A stretch of DNA of 64,000 nucleotides from Flavobacterium sp. LHD-80 (GTDB lineage: Bacteria > Bacteroidota > Bacteroidia > Flavobacteriales > Flavobacteriaceae). The position numbers and the translations under genes are program-made. The stretch covers positions 434,001-498,000 of the forward strand of contig NZ_JAVFVS010000001.1 in assembly GCF_030929605.1 (NCBI RefSeq), given 5' to 3'. The notes beneath the pieces were generated by a model. It searched no databases, was not told where the DNA came from, and saw nothing but the letters and a program-made list of their open reading frames with translations. The first letter of the stretch is position 1, and every line of letters starts with the position of its first letter. Below are positions 50,909-60,253 of this stretch, piece after piece.

Positions 50909-53293
50909 ATGAAAAAAGCAAACCTCCTTATCTTTTTAGTATTACCATTATTTTGTTTAGCACAATCATTTCAATTAAAAGGAAAAATTTCAAGTGAAAA
51001 ATCACCATTAGAATGGGCAGATATTTCAATTTCAAATTCAGAAGGAAAAATAATTGATGGGACAACAAGCAAACAAGATGGTAGTTTTGAAATCAATCTT
51101 AAGAAAGGAAATTATAAAATTGGAATAACTCTTTTAGGATTTGCAGATTTCGAAAAAGAAATCTCAGTAGAAAAAGATACTGATTTAGGAATTATCATTT
51201 TGAAAGAAAGTGAAACACATTTGGTAGAAGTTGTTGTTCAATCAAAAAAGAAAACAATCGAACAGAAACCAGATCGTTTGGTTTACAATCTTGAAAATAA
51301 TGTTACAAATGTTGGTAGCGATGCTTTGAGCGCCATAAATACGGCTCCTGGTGTTGTGGTTCAAAATAATGCGATCAATATTTTAGGAAAAGGAACGTCT
51401 CGTGTTATGATAGATGGCAGAATGATTGAATTAACGGGTGAAGAATTGAATAATTTCTTGAAATCTATTTCGGCAAGTGATATTAAAAACATCGAAATTA
51501 TAAGCAATCCGCCAGCAAAATATGAAGCTGACGGAACTGGTGGACTAATAAATATTGTGATGAAAAAAGGTGCTCGTGACTCTTGGAAAAATACAACCAC
51601 AGCGTCTTATGATCAAAATAAATATGGGATTTTTGCTTTACGAAATAACTTCTTTTATAATAAAAACAAGTTTAGGTTTTCGGCTAGTATTAATGGAAAA
51701 ACGGGTTATAGAAATATTGAAGAAAATCTGGATATGTATTTCGTTGAAGGTCCTTCAAAAATGAAGGCAGTAACAAAATTAGATGAAGATAATGTATCGG
51801 GAAAAATAGCCTTAGATTATGATTTTTCAGATAAAATGACCATCGGGTTTCAATTTTTAAAAGATAAAAGTAATCCTGATTTTAACACCGATATTAGAAT
51901 TGATAATTATAATGCGCAAAATGAATTAAATAATTATATCCTTAATGAAAGTTTCTTGGATAGAGAATCGGGCAATGAAACCTATAATTTGCATTTGATT
52001 ACTAAACTTGATCCATTAAACCGTAAATTATCTTTTGATGTCGATTTCTTTAATTACAATTCAAAATTTGACAGGGAATTTGTTGCGAACAATTATGCAC
52101 CTGATGGAAGTTTTATTGATGTCAATCAATCAGGACGCAATATTTCGAATCAGGATATTGATAATTTTAGTTTTAAGGCTGATATGGAGCATCCGCTTCA
52201 AGCGTTGAATTTATCTTACGGCGCAAAAGCGAGTTTTACAAACAGTAAAAGCGATGCCCTTTTTTATAATACTATTACTGGAACTCCAATATTAGACACA
52301 AATCAGTCAAATCAATTTACATACACTGAAAATAATCAGGCGATTTATATTAGCGGAGATAAAAAAATCAATGAAAAATGGAATCTTCAATTGGGATTAC
52401 GATTGGAAAACACACAGACAAACGGTTTTTCTAAAACTTTAAATCAGGAAACCATAAATAACTATTTTAAATTGTTTCCAACTGTTTTTGCTTCTTATCA
52501 AAGAAATGAAAACAATAGTTTTAGTTTAAATTACGGAAAGAGAATTCGCAGGCCAAGTTTTTCTTTACTAAATCCGTTTCGAGTTTATATTAGTAGCAAT
52601 AGTTATTCAGAAGGGAATCCGTTTTTAAAACCTTCTTTTAGTGACAATTTTGAATTTGCATATTCGTATAAAAAGATATTACGAACCAGTGTTTTTGCAA
52701 ATTATATTACAGATGGTTATGGCGTAATATTTACTTCGAATCCGGAAACATTGACACAGATTGTAACGCGAGAAAATTATTTTAAAGGTCTAAATTATGG
52801 AATTGGAGAGATTTATTCTGCGAGTTTTGCAGATTGGTGGCAGAGTGAGAATTCAGTGTATGTTTCAGGCTCTGATATTAAATTCATAAAAGATATTAAT
52901 GCAACGCCTGTAAATGGTCTTCAATTTGATTTTTCGACAAATAATACATTTTCGTTGGGCAAGTCAAGTAAATTGCAAGTTGATTTTAATTACACAGCTC
53001 CTTATAAAAGTGGTTTGTATGAAACAGGATATACGTCTAGTTTAAACCTTGGTTTTAAACAAGATTTTTTAAATAAAGCCATGCAGATTAGCTTTTTGAT
53101 CAATGATATTTTTAATACATCGTATTTAAAAAATGATGTGTCGGTTGTAAATGGTGTAAAACAAGTCTACAGTCAAAACGAAAGCAACCGTTTTGCTCGA
53201 TTGACAGTGGTTTATAATTTTGGAAACAACAAAATCAACGTGAAGGAACGTGCTTTTGGAAATCAGGACGAGAAGAAGAGAGCGGGGAATTGA
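50909..53293 (+). CDS. Outer-membrane beta-barrel family protein
   Basis: The 794-residue protein has a signal peptide (about 1-19, ending FCLAQ). A CarboxypepD_reg-like domain (about 20-100), a TonB-receptor plug-like region (about 115-220, LVYNLENNVTNVGSDALSAI) and an outer-membrane barrel of the OMP_b-brl_3 type (about 370-780) follow. The C-terminus continues past the last strand into a basic tail (NINVKERAFGNQDEKKRAGN-like), unusual for a barrel end. No SusD partner. It is preceded by the paired AraC regulators, which may control it. The ligand is unknown. Confidence 0.85.
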   Translation: MKKANLLIFLVLPLFCLAQSFQLKGKISSEKSPLEWADISISNSEGKIIDGTTSKQDGSFEINLKKGNYKIGITLLGFADFEKEISVEKDTDLGIIILKESETHLVEVVVQSKKKTIEQKPDRLVYNLENNVTNVGSDALSAINTAPGVVVQNNAINILGKGTSRVMIDGRMIELTGEELNNFLKSISASDIKNIEIISNPPAKYEADGTGGLINIVMKKGARDSWKNTTTASYDQNKYGIFALRNNFFYNKNKFRFSASINGKTGYRNIEENLDMYFVEGPSKMKAVTKLDEDNVSGKIALDYDFSDKMTIGFQFLKDKSNPDFNTDIRIDNYNAQNELNNYILNESFLDRESGNETYNLHLITKLDPLNRKLSFDVDFFNYNSKFDREFVANNYAPDGSFIDVNQSGRNISNQDIDNFSFKADMEHPLQALNLSYGAKASFTNSKSDALFYNTITGTPILDTNQSNQFTYTENNQAIYISGDKKINEKWNLQLGLRLENTQTNGFSKTLNQETINNYFKLFPTVFASYQRNENNSFSLNYGKRIRRPSFSLLNPFRVYISSNSYSEGNPFLKPSFSDNFEFAYSYKKILRTSVFANYITDGYGVIFTSNPETLTQIVTRENYFKGLNYGIGEIYSASFADWWQSENSVYVSGSDIKFIKDINATPVNGLQFDFSTNNTFSLGKSSKLQVDFNYTAPYKSGLYETGYTSSLNLGFKQDFLNKAMQISFLINDIFNTSYLKNDVSVVNGVKQVYSQNESNRFARLTVVYNFGNNKINVKERAFGNQDEKKRAGN

Positions 53294-53386
53294 TAATTGT
53301 GAATTGTTAATTATTAATTGTAAAACCTGAAACGTTTTTTGCGTGAGGGATAGGAGTAAGCTACCGAAGTAGCGCGGATAGCCCGG

Positions 53387-53445
53387 CAGTATTTAAGAAA
53401 AGGCCCAATGAACGCAAAGTTGATTGGGCCTTTTCTTAAATACTG
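53387..53445. terminator. 23-bp perfect hairpin between convergent genes, beside a GC-rich patch
   Basis: The arms 53387-53409 and 53423-53445 are perfect complements over 23 bases around 13 unpaired bases. Directly before it (53340-53386) is a GC-rich patch (GCGTGAGGGATAGG, AGCGCGGATAGCCC), and before that AATTGTGAATTG words (53300-53325). It terminates both neighbours. Confidence 0.8.
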
Positions 53446-53456
53446 ACACGCCCTAA

Positions 53457-54125
53457 TTATAAAAAGAAAGCTAATAAAATTCCGAGAACGATCATCGAAA
53501 CTTTGGCGATATTGAATTTATGTCCTTCACTGCTTTCAAAAATAATTGTTGAGGAAATATGGAATAGAATTCCAATTACGATTGCCGTTATTTCTGTGTA
53601 ATATTCGTTTAAAATGGGTAAATATTCTGATGCGATTGTGCCTAACGGCGTCATGATTGCGAAAGTTAGCATGAAGGCAAAAATGGCTTTTTTATTTAAG
53701 TCGGCATTGATGAAGAATGTCGTTAAAATCACAGCAATTGGCAAATGATGAATGGCAATTCCAACCGCTAAATCATGATGATGACTTACCGGAAAACCTT
53801 CTAAAAAGGCATGAATACACAAACTGATAAATAAAAGCCACGGAATTTGAGACATTTTTGCGTGCCCATGAACGTGTCCATGTTCGGCTCCTTTTGAGAA
53901 AAATTCCAATACAATTTGGAACAAAATCCCGACCATTATAAACAAACCAATATTATGATTGTGCGATTCGTAAACTTCTGGCAAAAGATGCATTACGGTT
54001 AATGAAAGTAAAAATGAACCGCTAAAAGCAAGTAATAACTTTAAATTGGTTTTGTTTTTTGGTTTTAAAAACAAAGCCACGCCATATCCTAAAAGTACAG
54101 AAAATAAGGGTAGTAGATAATTCAT
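53457..54125 (-). CDS. ZIP family metal transporter
   Basis: The 222-residue protein has seven or eight transmembrane segments and the ZIP signature helices HAFLEGFPVSHH and AIHHLPIAVI with metal-binding His/Glu. A His-rich loop (GAEHGHVHGHAKM, about 97-109) likely binds zinc or iron. Short ZIP proteins of this type move divalent cations inwards or outwards. It ends convergently with the barrel gene through the 23-bp hairpin. Confidence 0.9.
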   Translation of the reverse strand: MNYLLPLFSVLLGYGVALFLKPKNKTNLKLLLAFSGSFLLSLTVMHLLPEVYESHNHNIGLFIMVGILFQIVLEFFSKGAEHGHVHGHAKMSQIPWLLFISLCIHAFLEGFPVSHHHDLAVGIAIHHLPIAVILTTFFINADLNKKAIFAFMLTFAIMTPLGTIASEYLPILNEYYTEITAIVIGILFHISSTIIFESSEGHKFNIAKVSMIVLGILLAFFL

Positions 54126-54130
54126 CTTTT

Positions 54131-54220
54131 TGTTTAATCGTTTTTTGTTGTTTAATCGTTTAATCGTTGTATTTGTTTAATCGGTTTAACGGTTAAACAA
54201 ATAAACGGTTTACCAATTAA
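54131..54220. repeat. TTTAATCG word repeats, both orientations
   Basis: GTTTAATCG words (54131-54185) are followed by their complements AACGGTTAAAC and AAACGGTTTAC up to 54215. They lie between two minus-strand genes. The same word occurs at 21227-21252. Confidence 0.6.
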
Positions 54221-54222
54221 AC

Positions 54223-54987
54223 CTATTTAAAAATCATGATTAATCGTTCGCTTTCGGTTTTATGGAATTTTTTGAGTTTGTAATCTCCAAAAATATCTAA
54301 AAGATAAATTCCTGCTTCATCCATTAAATCCTGAAAATCTTTTAAAGTTAAGGCTTTTACTTTTTCAGTGAAATGATATTGATGTCCTTGATCTTCAAAA
54401 TCAATTTCTTTGAAAATATGTCCATCTTCAACGTATCGTTTAATTTTAAAATCGATTCCGTCAACGGTTTTAACTTCTTCGGGAACTAAAGTTTCGATTA
54501 CCTGAGTCACATTCATGAAATCAATTACGGCAAAACCATATTCAGATAAACTTTCTTTGATTGCTTTTAAAGTCGTAAGATTGTCATCGTCACTTTCGAA
54601 ATAGCCAAAACTGGTAAACAAATTAAAAATAGCGTCGTACTTTTCTTCAAAAGGTTCGCGCATGTCGTGTACTTTAAAATGTAGCGAATCGTTGCTGTTT
54701 TTGCTGGCTTCAGCAATGCTGTTTTCAGACAAATCGGCGCCTAAAACATCAAAACCAAGTTGGTTTAGATAAATAGAATGACGGCCTTTTCCGCAGGCAA
54801 GATCAAGTACTTTTGCTTTTTCGGGAAGATTTAGATAATGAGTAAGATTATCCATAAAAATCTGAGCTTCTCTGTAATTTCGGTCTTTATAAAGAATGTG
54901 ATAATACGGAGTATCAAACCATGAAGTGAACCAGTTTTCGGTGTTACGCTCCTGATTTGGTGTTGATGAGTTTGGTGCTTCAGACAT
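54223..54987 (-). CDS. SAM-dependent methyltransferase
   Basis: This 254-residue class I methyltransferase has motif I VLDLACGKGRHS (about 60-71) and motif II LGADLSENSI (about 82-91). A FNLFTSFGYF region follows, where several Bacteroidetes enzymes of this group bind substrate. No N-terminal THUMP or other domain. The substrate cannot be named. Divergently transcribed from the RlmL-like gene, with overlapping -7 elements between them. Confidence 0.87.
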   Translation of the reverse strand: MSEAPNSSTPNQERNTENWFTSWFDTPYYHILYKDRNYREAQIFMDNLTHYLNLPEKAKVLDLACGKGRHSIYLNQLGFDVLGADLSENSIAEASKNSNDSLHFKVHDMREPFEEKYDAIFNLFTSFGYFESDDDNLTTLKAIKESLSEYGFAVIDFMNVTQVIETLVPEEVKTVDGIDFKIKRYVEDGHIFKEIDFEDQGHQYHFTEKVKALTLKDFQDLMDEAGIYLLDIFGDYKLKKFHKTESERLIMIFK

Positions 54988-55017
54988 TTATTCTATTTCA
55001 ATTAATTCAAAGTACCG

Positions 55018-55036
55018 CAAATTTAGTGTATTTTTG
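55018..55036. promoter_or_regulatory. Divergent -7 elements
   Basis: On the minus strand 55018-55025 reads TAAATTTG, and on the plus strand 55029-55036 reads TATTTTTG. Both match the consensus, with no clear -33 on either side. The rest of the gap shows no other feature. Confidence 0.45.
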
Positions 55037-55122
55037 CCGAAAAATAACTATTTCGCGACGATACGTAATGAAACGTTTGGATACATCTGTGATTGGGGTT
55101 GTTTTTTAATACAAAAATAAAG

Positions 55123-56286
55123 ATGGAAGAAAATTTTAGAATGATAGCCAAATGTTTTTTTGGTTTCGAAGAAATATTAGAGAAAGAATTGCGTGCTCTT
55201 GGTGCTCAGGATGTTGAAAAAGGAGTGAGAATGGTGAGCTTCAAAGGTGATAAAGGTTTTATGTATAAGGCCAATTTATCGCTTAGAACTGCACTTAAGG
55301 TTCTAAAACCAATTTATTCATTTAGAGCTAACAATGAACAAGCATTGTACAAAGGAATTTCGGGCATAAACTGGTCGAAATTGCTAAATGCGAATCAAAC
55401 TTTTGTGATTGATGCAACAGTACATTCGACGTATTTTAATCATTCTGAGTTTGTTTCTCAAAAATGTAAAGATGCTATCGTAGACCAATTTAGAGAAAGA
55501 ACTGGCCAGCGTCCAAGCATTGATAAACAATATCCGGATTTAAGAATCAATGTTCATATCGATAAAGATCAGGTTTCGGTTGCTTTAGATACTTCTGGAA
55601 ATTCACTGCATCAGCGTGGTTATAGAACAGCTACAAATATTGCTCCTATAAATGAAGTTTTAGCCGCTGGAATTTTATTATTATCAGGCTGGGACGGACA
55701 AAGCCATTTTCTAGATCCAATGTGCGGATCTGGAACTTTCTTGGCCGAAGCAGCAATGATTGCTTGCAATATTCCGGCGAATATCAACAGAAAAGAATTT
55801 GCTTTTGAAAAATGGAAAGACTGGGACAATGATTTGTTTGACACCATTATTGAAAGTTTGATGAAAAAAACTCGCGAGTTTCATTATACTATAAAAGGTT
55901 TTGATAAAGCGCCAAGTGCGGTAAGCAAAGCAAAAGACAATATTAGAAATGCTAATCTTGAAGATTATGTAACGGTTTCTGAAGATAACTTTTTTGATAC
56001 TGAAAAAGCAGTTGAAGGAAAATTGCATATTGTTTTTAATCCGCCATACGATGAGCGTTTGGATATTCATATGGAGAAATTCTACGCGAATATTGGTGAC
56101 ACTTTAAAGAAAAATTATCCAGGAACAAACGCATGGTTCATAACCGCAAATCTGGAAGCTTTGAAATTTGTGGGCTTAAAACCGTCAAGAAAAATCAAAC
56201 TTTTCAACGGAAGCCTTGAAGCACGTTTGGTTAAATACGAAATGTACGAAGGAAGCAAGAGAACGAAATTTCAGGTTTCTGAGTAA
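55123..56286 (+). CDS. THUMP-domain 23S rRNA methyltransferase (RlmL-like)
   Basis: The 387-residue methyltransferase has a THUMP RNA-binding domain (about 40-160) and an SAM domain with DPMCGSGTFLAEAA (about 199-212), FDKAPSAVSKA and the N6-adenine or N2-guanine-type catalytic NPPYDERL (about 307-314). It resembles the N-terminal half of E. coli RlmL, which modifies G2445 of 23S rRNA. I chose the ATG at 55123 (MEENFRM) over an upstream in-frame start. The last base group overlaps the GTAACAAAG repeat region that follows. Confidence 0.9.
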   Translation: MEENFRMIAKCFFGFEEILEKELRALGAQDVEKGVRMVSFKGDKGFMYKANLSLRTALKVLKPIYSFRANNEQALYKGISGINWSKLLNANQTFVIDATVHSTYFNHSEFVSQKCKDAIVDQFRERTGQRPSIDKQYPDLRINVHIDKDQVSVALDTSGNSLHQRGYRTATNIAPINEVLAAGILLLSGWDGQSHFLDPMCGSGTFLAEAAMIACNIPANINRKEFAFEKWKDWDNDLFDTIIESLMKKTREFHYTIKGFDKAPSAVSKAKDNIRNANLEDYVTVSEDNFFDTEKAVEGKLHIVFNPPYDERLDIHMEKFYANIGDTLKKNYPGTNAWFITANLEALKFVGLKPSRKIKLFNGSLEARLVKYEMYEGSKRTKFQVSE

Positions 56287-56455
56287 GTAACAAAGAGACA
56301 AAGGTTCAAAGGAACAGAGGTTTTACAGCTTTGTCCGTTTTGAATAAAAAAATATTAAACGATAAGTCAATTAAATAATATAAAGTTGCAAATCTTCAAA
56401 GTTGCAAAGAAAAAAACTTTGCCCCTTTGTCACTTTGCAACTTTGAACCTAAAAA
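56285..56455. repeat. AACAAAG/AAAGTTGCAAAG word repeat
   Basis: GTAACAAAGAGACAAAGGTTC starts in the stop codon of the methyltransferase gene. A second tract, AAAGTTGCAAAG with its complement CTTTGCAACTTTGAACC, fills 56380-56450 immediately before the next ATG. Confidence 0.7.
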
Positions 56456-56460
56456 AAAAA

Positions 56461-56697
56461 ATGACAAAACTACAAGTAAGAGCTTTTTTATACCAATTAG
56501 GAACATTTGCGATTCTATTTATTGCAGGAAGGTTTATTATTGCGCAATACACAGGGTTAACAGGAATTTGGATTCCATTGACATCTTTTGTGATCGCAAC
56601 TCTTATTGGACCTAAATTCCAGGCAGTAAAAACTAAAGATGGTGAAAAGCTTTTTATGAAATGGATTTTCGTAAAAGGAATTAAAGAAATCGGATAA
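56461..56697 (+). CDS. Small membrane protein
   Basis: The 78-residue protein has two transmembrane segments (about 8-27 and 33-53) and a basic C-terminal part. The start LQVRAFLYQLGTF is amphipathic. No family recognised beyond being small and polytopic. It is preceded directly by a word-repeat tract, so its leader is unusual, and it lies in a loose plus-strand cluster with the racemase gene 17 bases further on. Confidence 0.72.
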   Translation: MTKLQVRAFLYQLGTFAILFIAGRFIIAQYTGLTGIWIPLTSFVIATLIGPKFQAVKTKDGEKLFMKWIFVKGIKEIG

Positions 56698-56713
56698 ATT
56701 CTTAATCGGTGTT

Positions 56714-57406
56714 ATGAGGAAAATTGGACTTATTGGCGGTATCAGCTGGGTTTCAACTGCTGATTATTATAAGCTTATTAATGAGGGAATAAATGAAAAA
56801 ATGGGAGGTTTGAACTTCTCTGAATGTTTGGTTTATTCGTTCAATTATTCCGACATCAAAAAAAATAACGATAACAATGATTGGGATTCGACGTTTAAAA
56901 TGCTTTTTAAAGGCTGTGAATTTTTAAAATCGGGCGGGGCAGAAGCGATTGTTTTGTGCGCCAATACAATGCACCTTATTGCTGATAAACTTCAAGAAGC
57001 TATAGACTTGCCTCTAATTCATATTGCAACTGAAACAGCTATTGAAATTCAGAAACAAGAGATTAAAAAAGTGGGTTTGTTAGGAACCAAGTTTACAATG
57101 GAATTGGATTTCTTTAAAGATAAACTAAAAGCAAAAGGAATTGAAGCAATTATTCCGATTGATGAAAGTGATAAAGATTTTATTCATTATACCATTTTTG
57201 AAGAGTTAGGAAGAGGAATTGTAAGCGACGAAACTAAAAAGCGCTATCTTGAAATTTCAAACGAATTAATTAAAAATGGCGCCGAAGGAATTATTTTAGG
57301 ATGTACCGAAATTCCTTTAGTAATAAAACCAGAAGACATTTCAGTTCCGGTTTTTGATACAACATTGATACATTCAAAAGCGGCAGTAAATTTTCAGCTG
57401 TCTTGA
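56714..57406 (+). CDS. Aspartate/glutamate racemase family protein
   Basis: The 230-residue protein is of the Asp/Glu/hydantoin racemase superfamily with two domains. It has the catalytic cysteine pair Cys82 (LCANTMH) and Cys197 (GCTEIP), and an N-terminal GLIGGISWVSTADYY. It interconverts acidic amino-acid stereoisomers; broad-specificity amino-acid racemases are the close relatives. No cell-wall gene is adjacent, so its substrate is uncertain. It ends 68 bases from the convergent DUF6048 gene, with a hairpin between. Confidence 0.88.
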   Translation: MRKIGLIGGISWVSTADYYKLINEGINEKMGGLNFSECLVYSFNYSDIKKNNDNNDWDSTFKMLFKGCEFLKSGGAEAIVLCANTMHLIADKLQEAIDLPLIHIATETAIEIQKQEIKKVGLLGTKFTMELDFFKDKLKAKGIEAIIPIDESDKDFIHYTIFEELGRGIVSDETKKRYLEISNELIKNGAEGIILGCTEIPLVIKPEDISVPVFDTTLIHSKAAVNFQLS

Positions 57407-57417
57407 TTTAGAAATAA

Positions 57418-57457
57418 AAAAAAACACGAATTCAAAATTATGAGTTCGTGTTTTTTT
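57418..57457. terminator. Bidirectional terminator
   Basis: AAAAACACGAA and TTCGTGTTTTT form the stem, with A and T runs on the two sides. Confidence 0.8.
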
Positions 57458-57473
57458 ATTTTTTGGTATTTCC

Positions 57474-58301
57474 TTATTTTTTAGGTGCTTTCTTATCTGG
57501 AACAGGAATAACCGTTTTTTTCTTGTAAATAGGGATGAAGTACGAAACAGTGTAGTTAAAACCAATTCCGAAACTTCCGTCATACGTTCTGTTAAAACCT
57601 GGAATGTATAGATTATCAAAACCATCTGGTTTTGCATTTGCAACCAGCATTTTCAATTGTACACCAAACCCAACAAATACATTATTAAATACTTTTGCTT
57701 TTAATCCCATTGCAACTTCAATCCAACCAGCTGTAAGTCCGTTGTATTTTTGATGTTCTGTAATTGCGGGTTGTTCACCCCAATACGGATTTGGATTGTA
57801 TATTTTATAGCTATTTAATTCTTGGCTGAAAGTACTAAAACCACCACGAAGACCAATAGTGATTAAGTTTCCCATATCAAGCCAGTTTTGGTACAAATTG
57901 TAATCAAAACCTCCTTTAATATATGTTCCTGTCGCTGTTGAGTTTAATCTGTCGTCGTCTGTTGTTTTGTCTTCAAAACCAAGTTCGGCTGCTAACCAGT
58001 ATTTTTTTGTCAAACGCCAGTCACCAACAAATTCGATTCCTTTGTAATCTTTATCATAAAGACCACGAGTCAGTTTGTACAAATCAACTCCCACACGAAG
58101 TCCGTAACGGTCTGTTTTTATACTATCGGCTTTTACTTCCTGTAATGCAGGTTTCGTTACAGTTTCTGTTTTTGGTTTTTCAGGAACAATTTCTTTGGTT
58201 ATTGTAGTTGTCGGCGTTTCTTGAGCATGAGCCAAAAACATTGAAAACAATAAGCAAAAACTAGAAAAATACTTGAATGTGTGTTTCATTTTCTGTTTCA
58301 A
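57474..58301 (-). CDS. DUF6048 outer-membrane protein
   Basis: The 275-residue protein has a signal peptide (about 5-27, ending AHAQ), a charged linker (VPEKPKTETVTKPALQEV) and a barrel-like beta-rich remainder with alternating aromatics, ending PDKKAPKK. It matches the DUF6048 family of flavobacteria. It overlaps the DUF6452 lipoprotein gene by 41 bases and is cotranscribed with it. I cannot exclude Met5 (58289) as the start. The pair is conserved but its function is unknown; a barrel with a lipoprotein partner is a common envelope design. Confidence 0.82.
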   Translation of the reverse strand: MKQKMKHTFKYFSSFCLLFSMFLAHAQETPTTTITKEIVPEKPKTETVTKPALQEVKADSIKTDRYGLRVGVDLYKLTRGLYDKDYKGIEFVGDWRLTKKYWLAAELGFEDKTTDDDRLNSTATGTYIKGGFDYNLYQNWLDMGNLITIGLRGGFSTFSQELNSYKIYNPNPYWGEQPAITEHQKYNGLTAGWIEVAMGLKAKVFNNVFVGFGVQLKMLVANAKPDGFDNLYIPGFNRTYDGSFGIGFNYTVSYFIPIYKKKTVIPVPDKKAPKK

Positions 58302-58818
58302 TGTTATAATTTTTTACATAGATCTGACTCATCCAGAAACCTTTAGAATCTGGATCTGTTTTTATAAATGGCGCTGTTGGCGGAAGTCCGTCTGAAAGCG
58401 GATCAAGATCAAAAATGGTTTTAAAACCGCAAGCTCTTGAAACATATACATTTTGGTGCGAATAATTAAATAGCACTTCGTCTGTATTTATTGCAGCGGG
58501 ATTATCATTGCCTGAGTCTAAAATAAAAGTATAAGATGTTGAATTTTCATTAGTTTTCAACGGAATCGCAATTTTACTGCCATTTGCAAGATATTTTGCT
58601 TCGCCAGTTGCATTTTCATTAAAAACAATTCCTTCGGTCATGCCTTTTCCAATTACTTTTAGATTAGTAACTTCTTTTACAACTGAAGGATTGTCAGCGT
58701 TAAAAAATTCAATAACTAATCGTGGTGTTGTTGGAGTATCTGGATCGCAGATATCATCTTTTTCACAACTTGACAAGCCAAAAGTAAAAAGCAGTAAAAC
58801 TGAAATTATTTTTCTCAT
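58261..58818 (-). CDS. DUF6452 lipoprotein
   Basis: The 185-residue lipoprotein begins MRKIISVLLLFTFGLSSCE, with the lipobox cysteine at 18. A beta-sandwich with a conserved ICDPDTPTTPRLVIEFFN opening and a GFKTIFDLDP segment near 140 follows. It matches the DUF6452 family. It lies between rlmD (10 bases upstream) and DUF6048 (41-base overlap). The tight packing suggests one transcript. Function unknown. Confidence 0.82.
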   Translation of the reverse strand: MRKIISVLLLFTFGLSSCEKDDICDPDTPTTPRLVIEFFNADNPSVVKEVTNLKVIGKGMTEGIVFNENATGEAKYLANGSKIAIPLKTNENSTSYTFILDSGNDNPAAINTDEVLFNYSHQNVYVSRACGFKTIFDLDPLSDGLPPTAPFIKTDPDSKGFWMSQIYVKNYNIETENETHIQVFF

Positions 58819-58828
58819 TTATATTTTA

Positions 58829-60241
58829 TTAGCGAAGTTCTAAAAGTACAACATTTTCGACATGATGCGTCTGTGGAAACATATCAACCGGACGTACACG
58901 AGTAACTTTGTATTTTTCATCCATCAAAGCCAAATCACGTGCTTGTGTAGCCGAGTTACAGCTTACATAAACTACTTTTTTAGGCGCAATTTTTAAAATC
59001 TGATCGATTACTAATGCGTGCATTCCATCTCTTGGCGGATCTGTAATGATAACATCTGGTTTGCCATGCTGTGCAATGAAACTTTCGTTGAAAACCACTT
59101 TCATGTCTCCAACAAAAAACTCGCAATTGGTAATATTATTGCGTTCGGCATTTGCTTTAGCATCTAAAATGGCTTCAGGAACACTTTCTACACCAATTAC
59201 TTTTTTTGCTTTTTTAGAAACAAACTGAGCAATAGTTCCAGTTCCTGTATATAAATCATAAACCGTTTCGTTTCCTGTCAGTCCAGCAAAATCACGTGTA
59301 ATTTTGTACAATTCGTAAGCTTGATCTGAGTTTGTCTGGTAAAATGATTTAGCATTGATGCTGAATTTTAAACCTTCCATTTCTTCTAAGATATAATCTC
59401 TTCCTTTGTAAAGTTTGATATCCTGATCGTAAATAGTATCGTTTTGTTTTGCATTTACAACATATTGCAATGAAGTGATTTGCGGAAATTTCTCATATAA
59501 ATGATCTAAAACCAATTCGCGATTTGCTTTGTCATCTTCAAAAAACTGAATCAAAACCATGATTTCGCCCGTTGAAGCAGTGCGAATCATTAAGGTTCTC
59601 AATAATCCAGAATGTTCTCTCGGATTAAAGAAAGCCAAGTTATGTTCATTAGCAAAATCTCTAATTTCGTTTCTGATTGCGTTTGAAGGGTCTTCCTGCA
59701 AATGACATTTTTGAATGTCTAAAATTTTATCCCACATTTTAGGAATATGAAATCCTAATGCGTTTCTGTTTCCTAAATCTTCTGTGCTTCCAATTTCTTT
59801 TTCAGTTAACCAACGGCTGTTTGAAAAAGAAAATTCCATTTTATTTCTGTAGAAAAACTGTTTTTCAGAACCTAAAATATCTTCAAATTCTGGAAGTTCA
59901 ACTTTTCCAATTCGTTGTAAATGATTTTTTACTTCGTTTTGTTTGTAATACAGCTGTTGGCTGTATTTCATATTTTGCCATTTACATCCGCCACAAACAC
60001 CAAAATGATCACATATTGGTTCAATACGATGTTTAGATAATTCGTGAAATTTCACGGCTTTTCCTTCGTAGTATGCTTTTCTTTTTTTGAATGTCTGTAC
60101 ATCCACAACATCGCCGGGCACAACATTTGGAATAAAGATTACTTTTCCATCAGGAGCTTTTGCTACTGATACTCCTTTTGCTCCTGCGTCTAAAACTTCA
60201 ATTTGATGAAAGACAACTTTGTCTGTATTTTTTCTTCCCAT
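58829..60241 (-). CDS. rlmD: 23S rRNA (uracil-5-)-methyltransferase RlmD
   Basis: The 470-residue protein has an N-terminal TRAM domain (about 1-65) and a [4Fe-4S] cluster site with Cys77, Cys83 and Cys86 (ICDHFGVCGGCKW), plus a fourth cysteine near 177. The TrmA/RlmD methyltransferase domain has SAM binding DLYTGTGTIAQF and catalytic VYVSCNSATQARDL. It methylates C5 of U1939 in 23S rRNA (or another rRNA uridine). It heads an operon with the DUF6452 and DUF6048 genes. Candidate -7 at 60246-60253. Confidence 0.93.
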   Translation of the reverse strand: MGRKNTDKVVFHQIEVLDAGAKGVSVAKAPDGKVIFIPNVVPGDVVDVQTFKKRKAYYEGKAVKFHELSKHRIEPICDHFGVCGGCKWQNMKYSQQLYYKQNEVKNHLQRIGKVELPEFEDILGSEKQFFYRNKMEFSFSNSRWLTEKEIGSTEDLGNRNALGFHIPKMWDKILDIQKCHLQEDPSNAIRNEIRDFANEHNLAFFNPREHSGLLRTLMIRTASTGEIMVLIQFFEDDKANRELVLDHLYEKFPQITSLQYVVNAKQNDTIYDQDIKLYKGRDYILEEMEGLKFSINAKSFYQTNSDQAYELYKITRDFAGLTGNETVYDLYTGTGTIAQFVSKKAKKVIGVESVPEAILDAKANAERNNITNCEFFVGDMKVVFNESFIAQHGKPDVIITDPPRDGMHALVIDQILKIAPKKVVYVSCNSATQARDLALMDEKYKVTRVRPVDMFPQTHHVENVVLLELR

Positions 60242-60245
60242 AGCG

Positions 60246-60253
60246 CAAAAATA
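60246..60253 (-). promoter_or_regulatory. Candidate -7 element of rlmD
   Basis: Reads TATTTTTG on the minus strand, 4 bases before the ATG. A leaderless start would follow. No clear -33. Confidence 0.35.

Noticed and set aside
53341..53386. Possible tRNA or small RNA in the GC-rich patch
   Set aside because: No cloverleaf arms or CCA-like end can be formed, and the length is too short.
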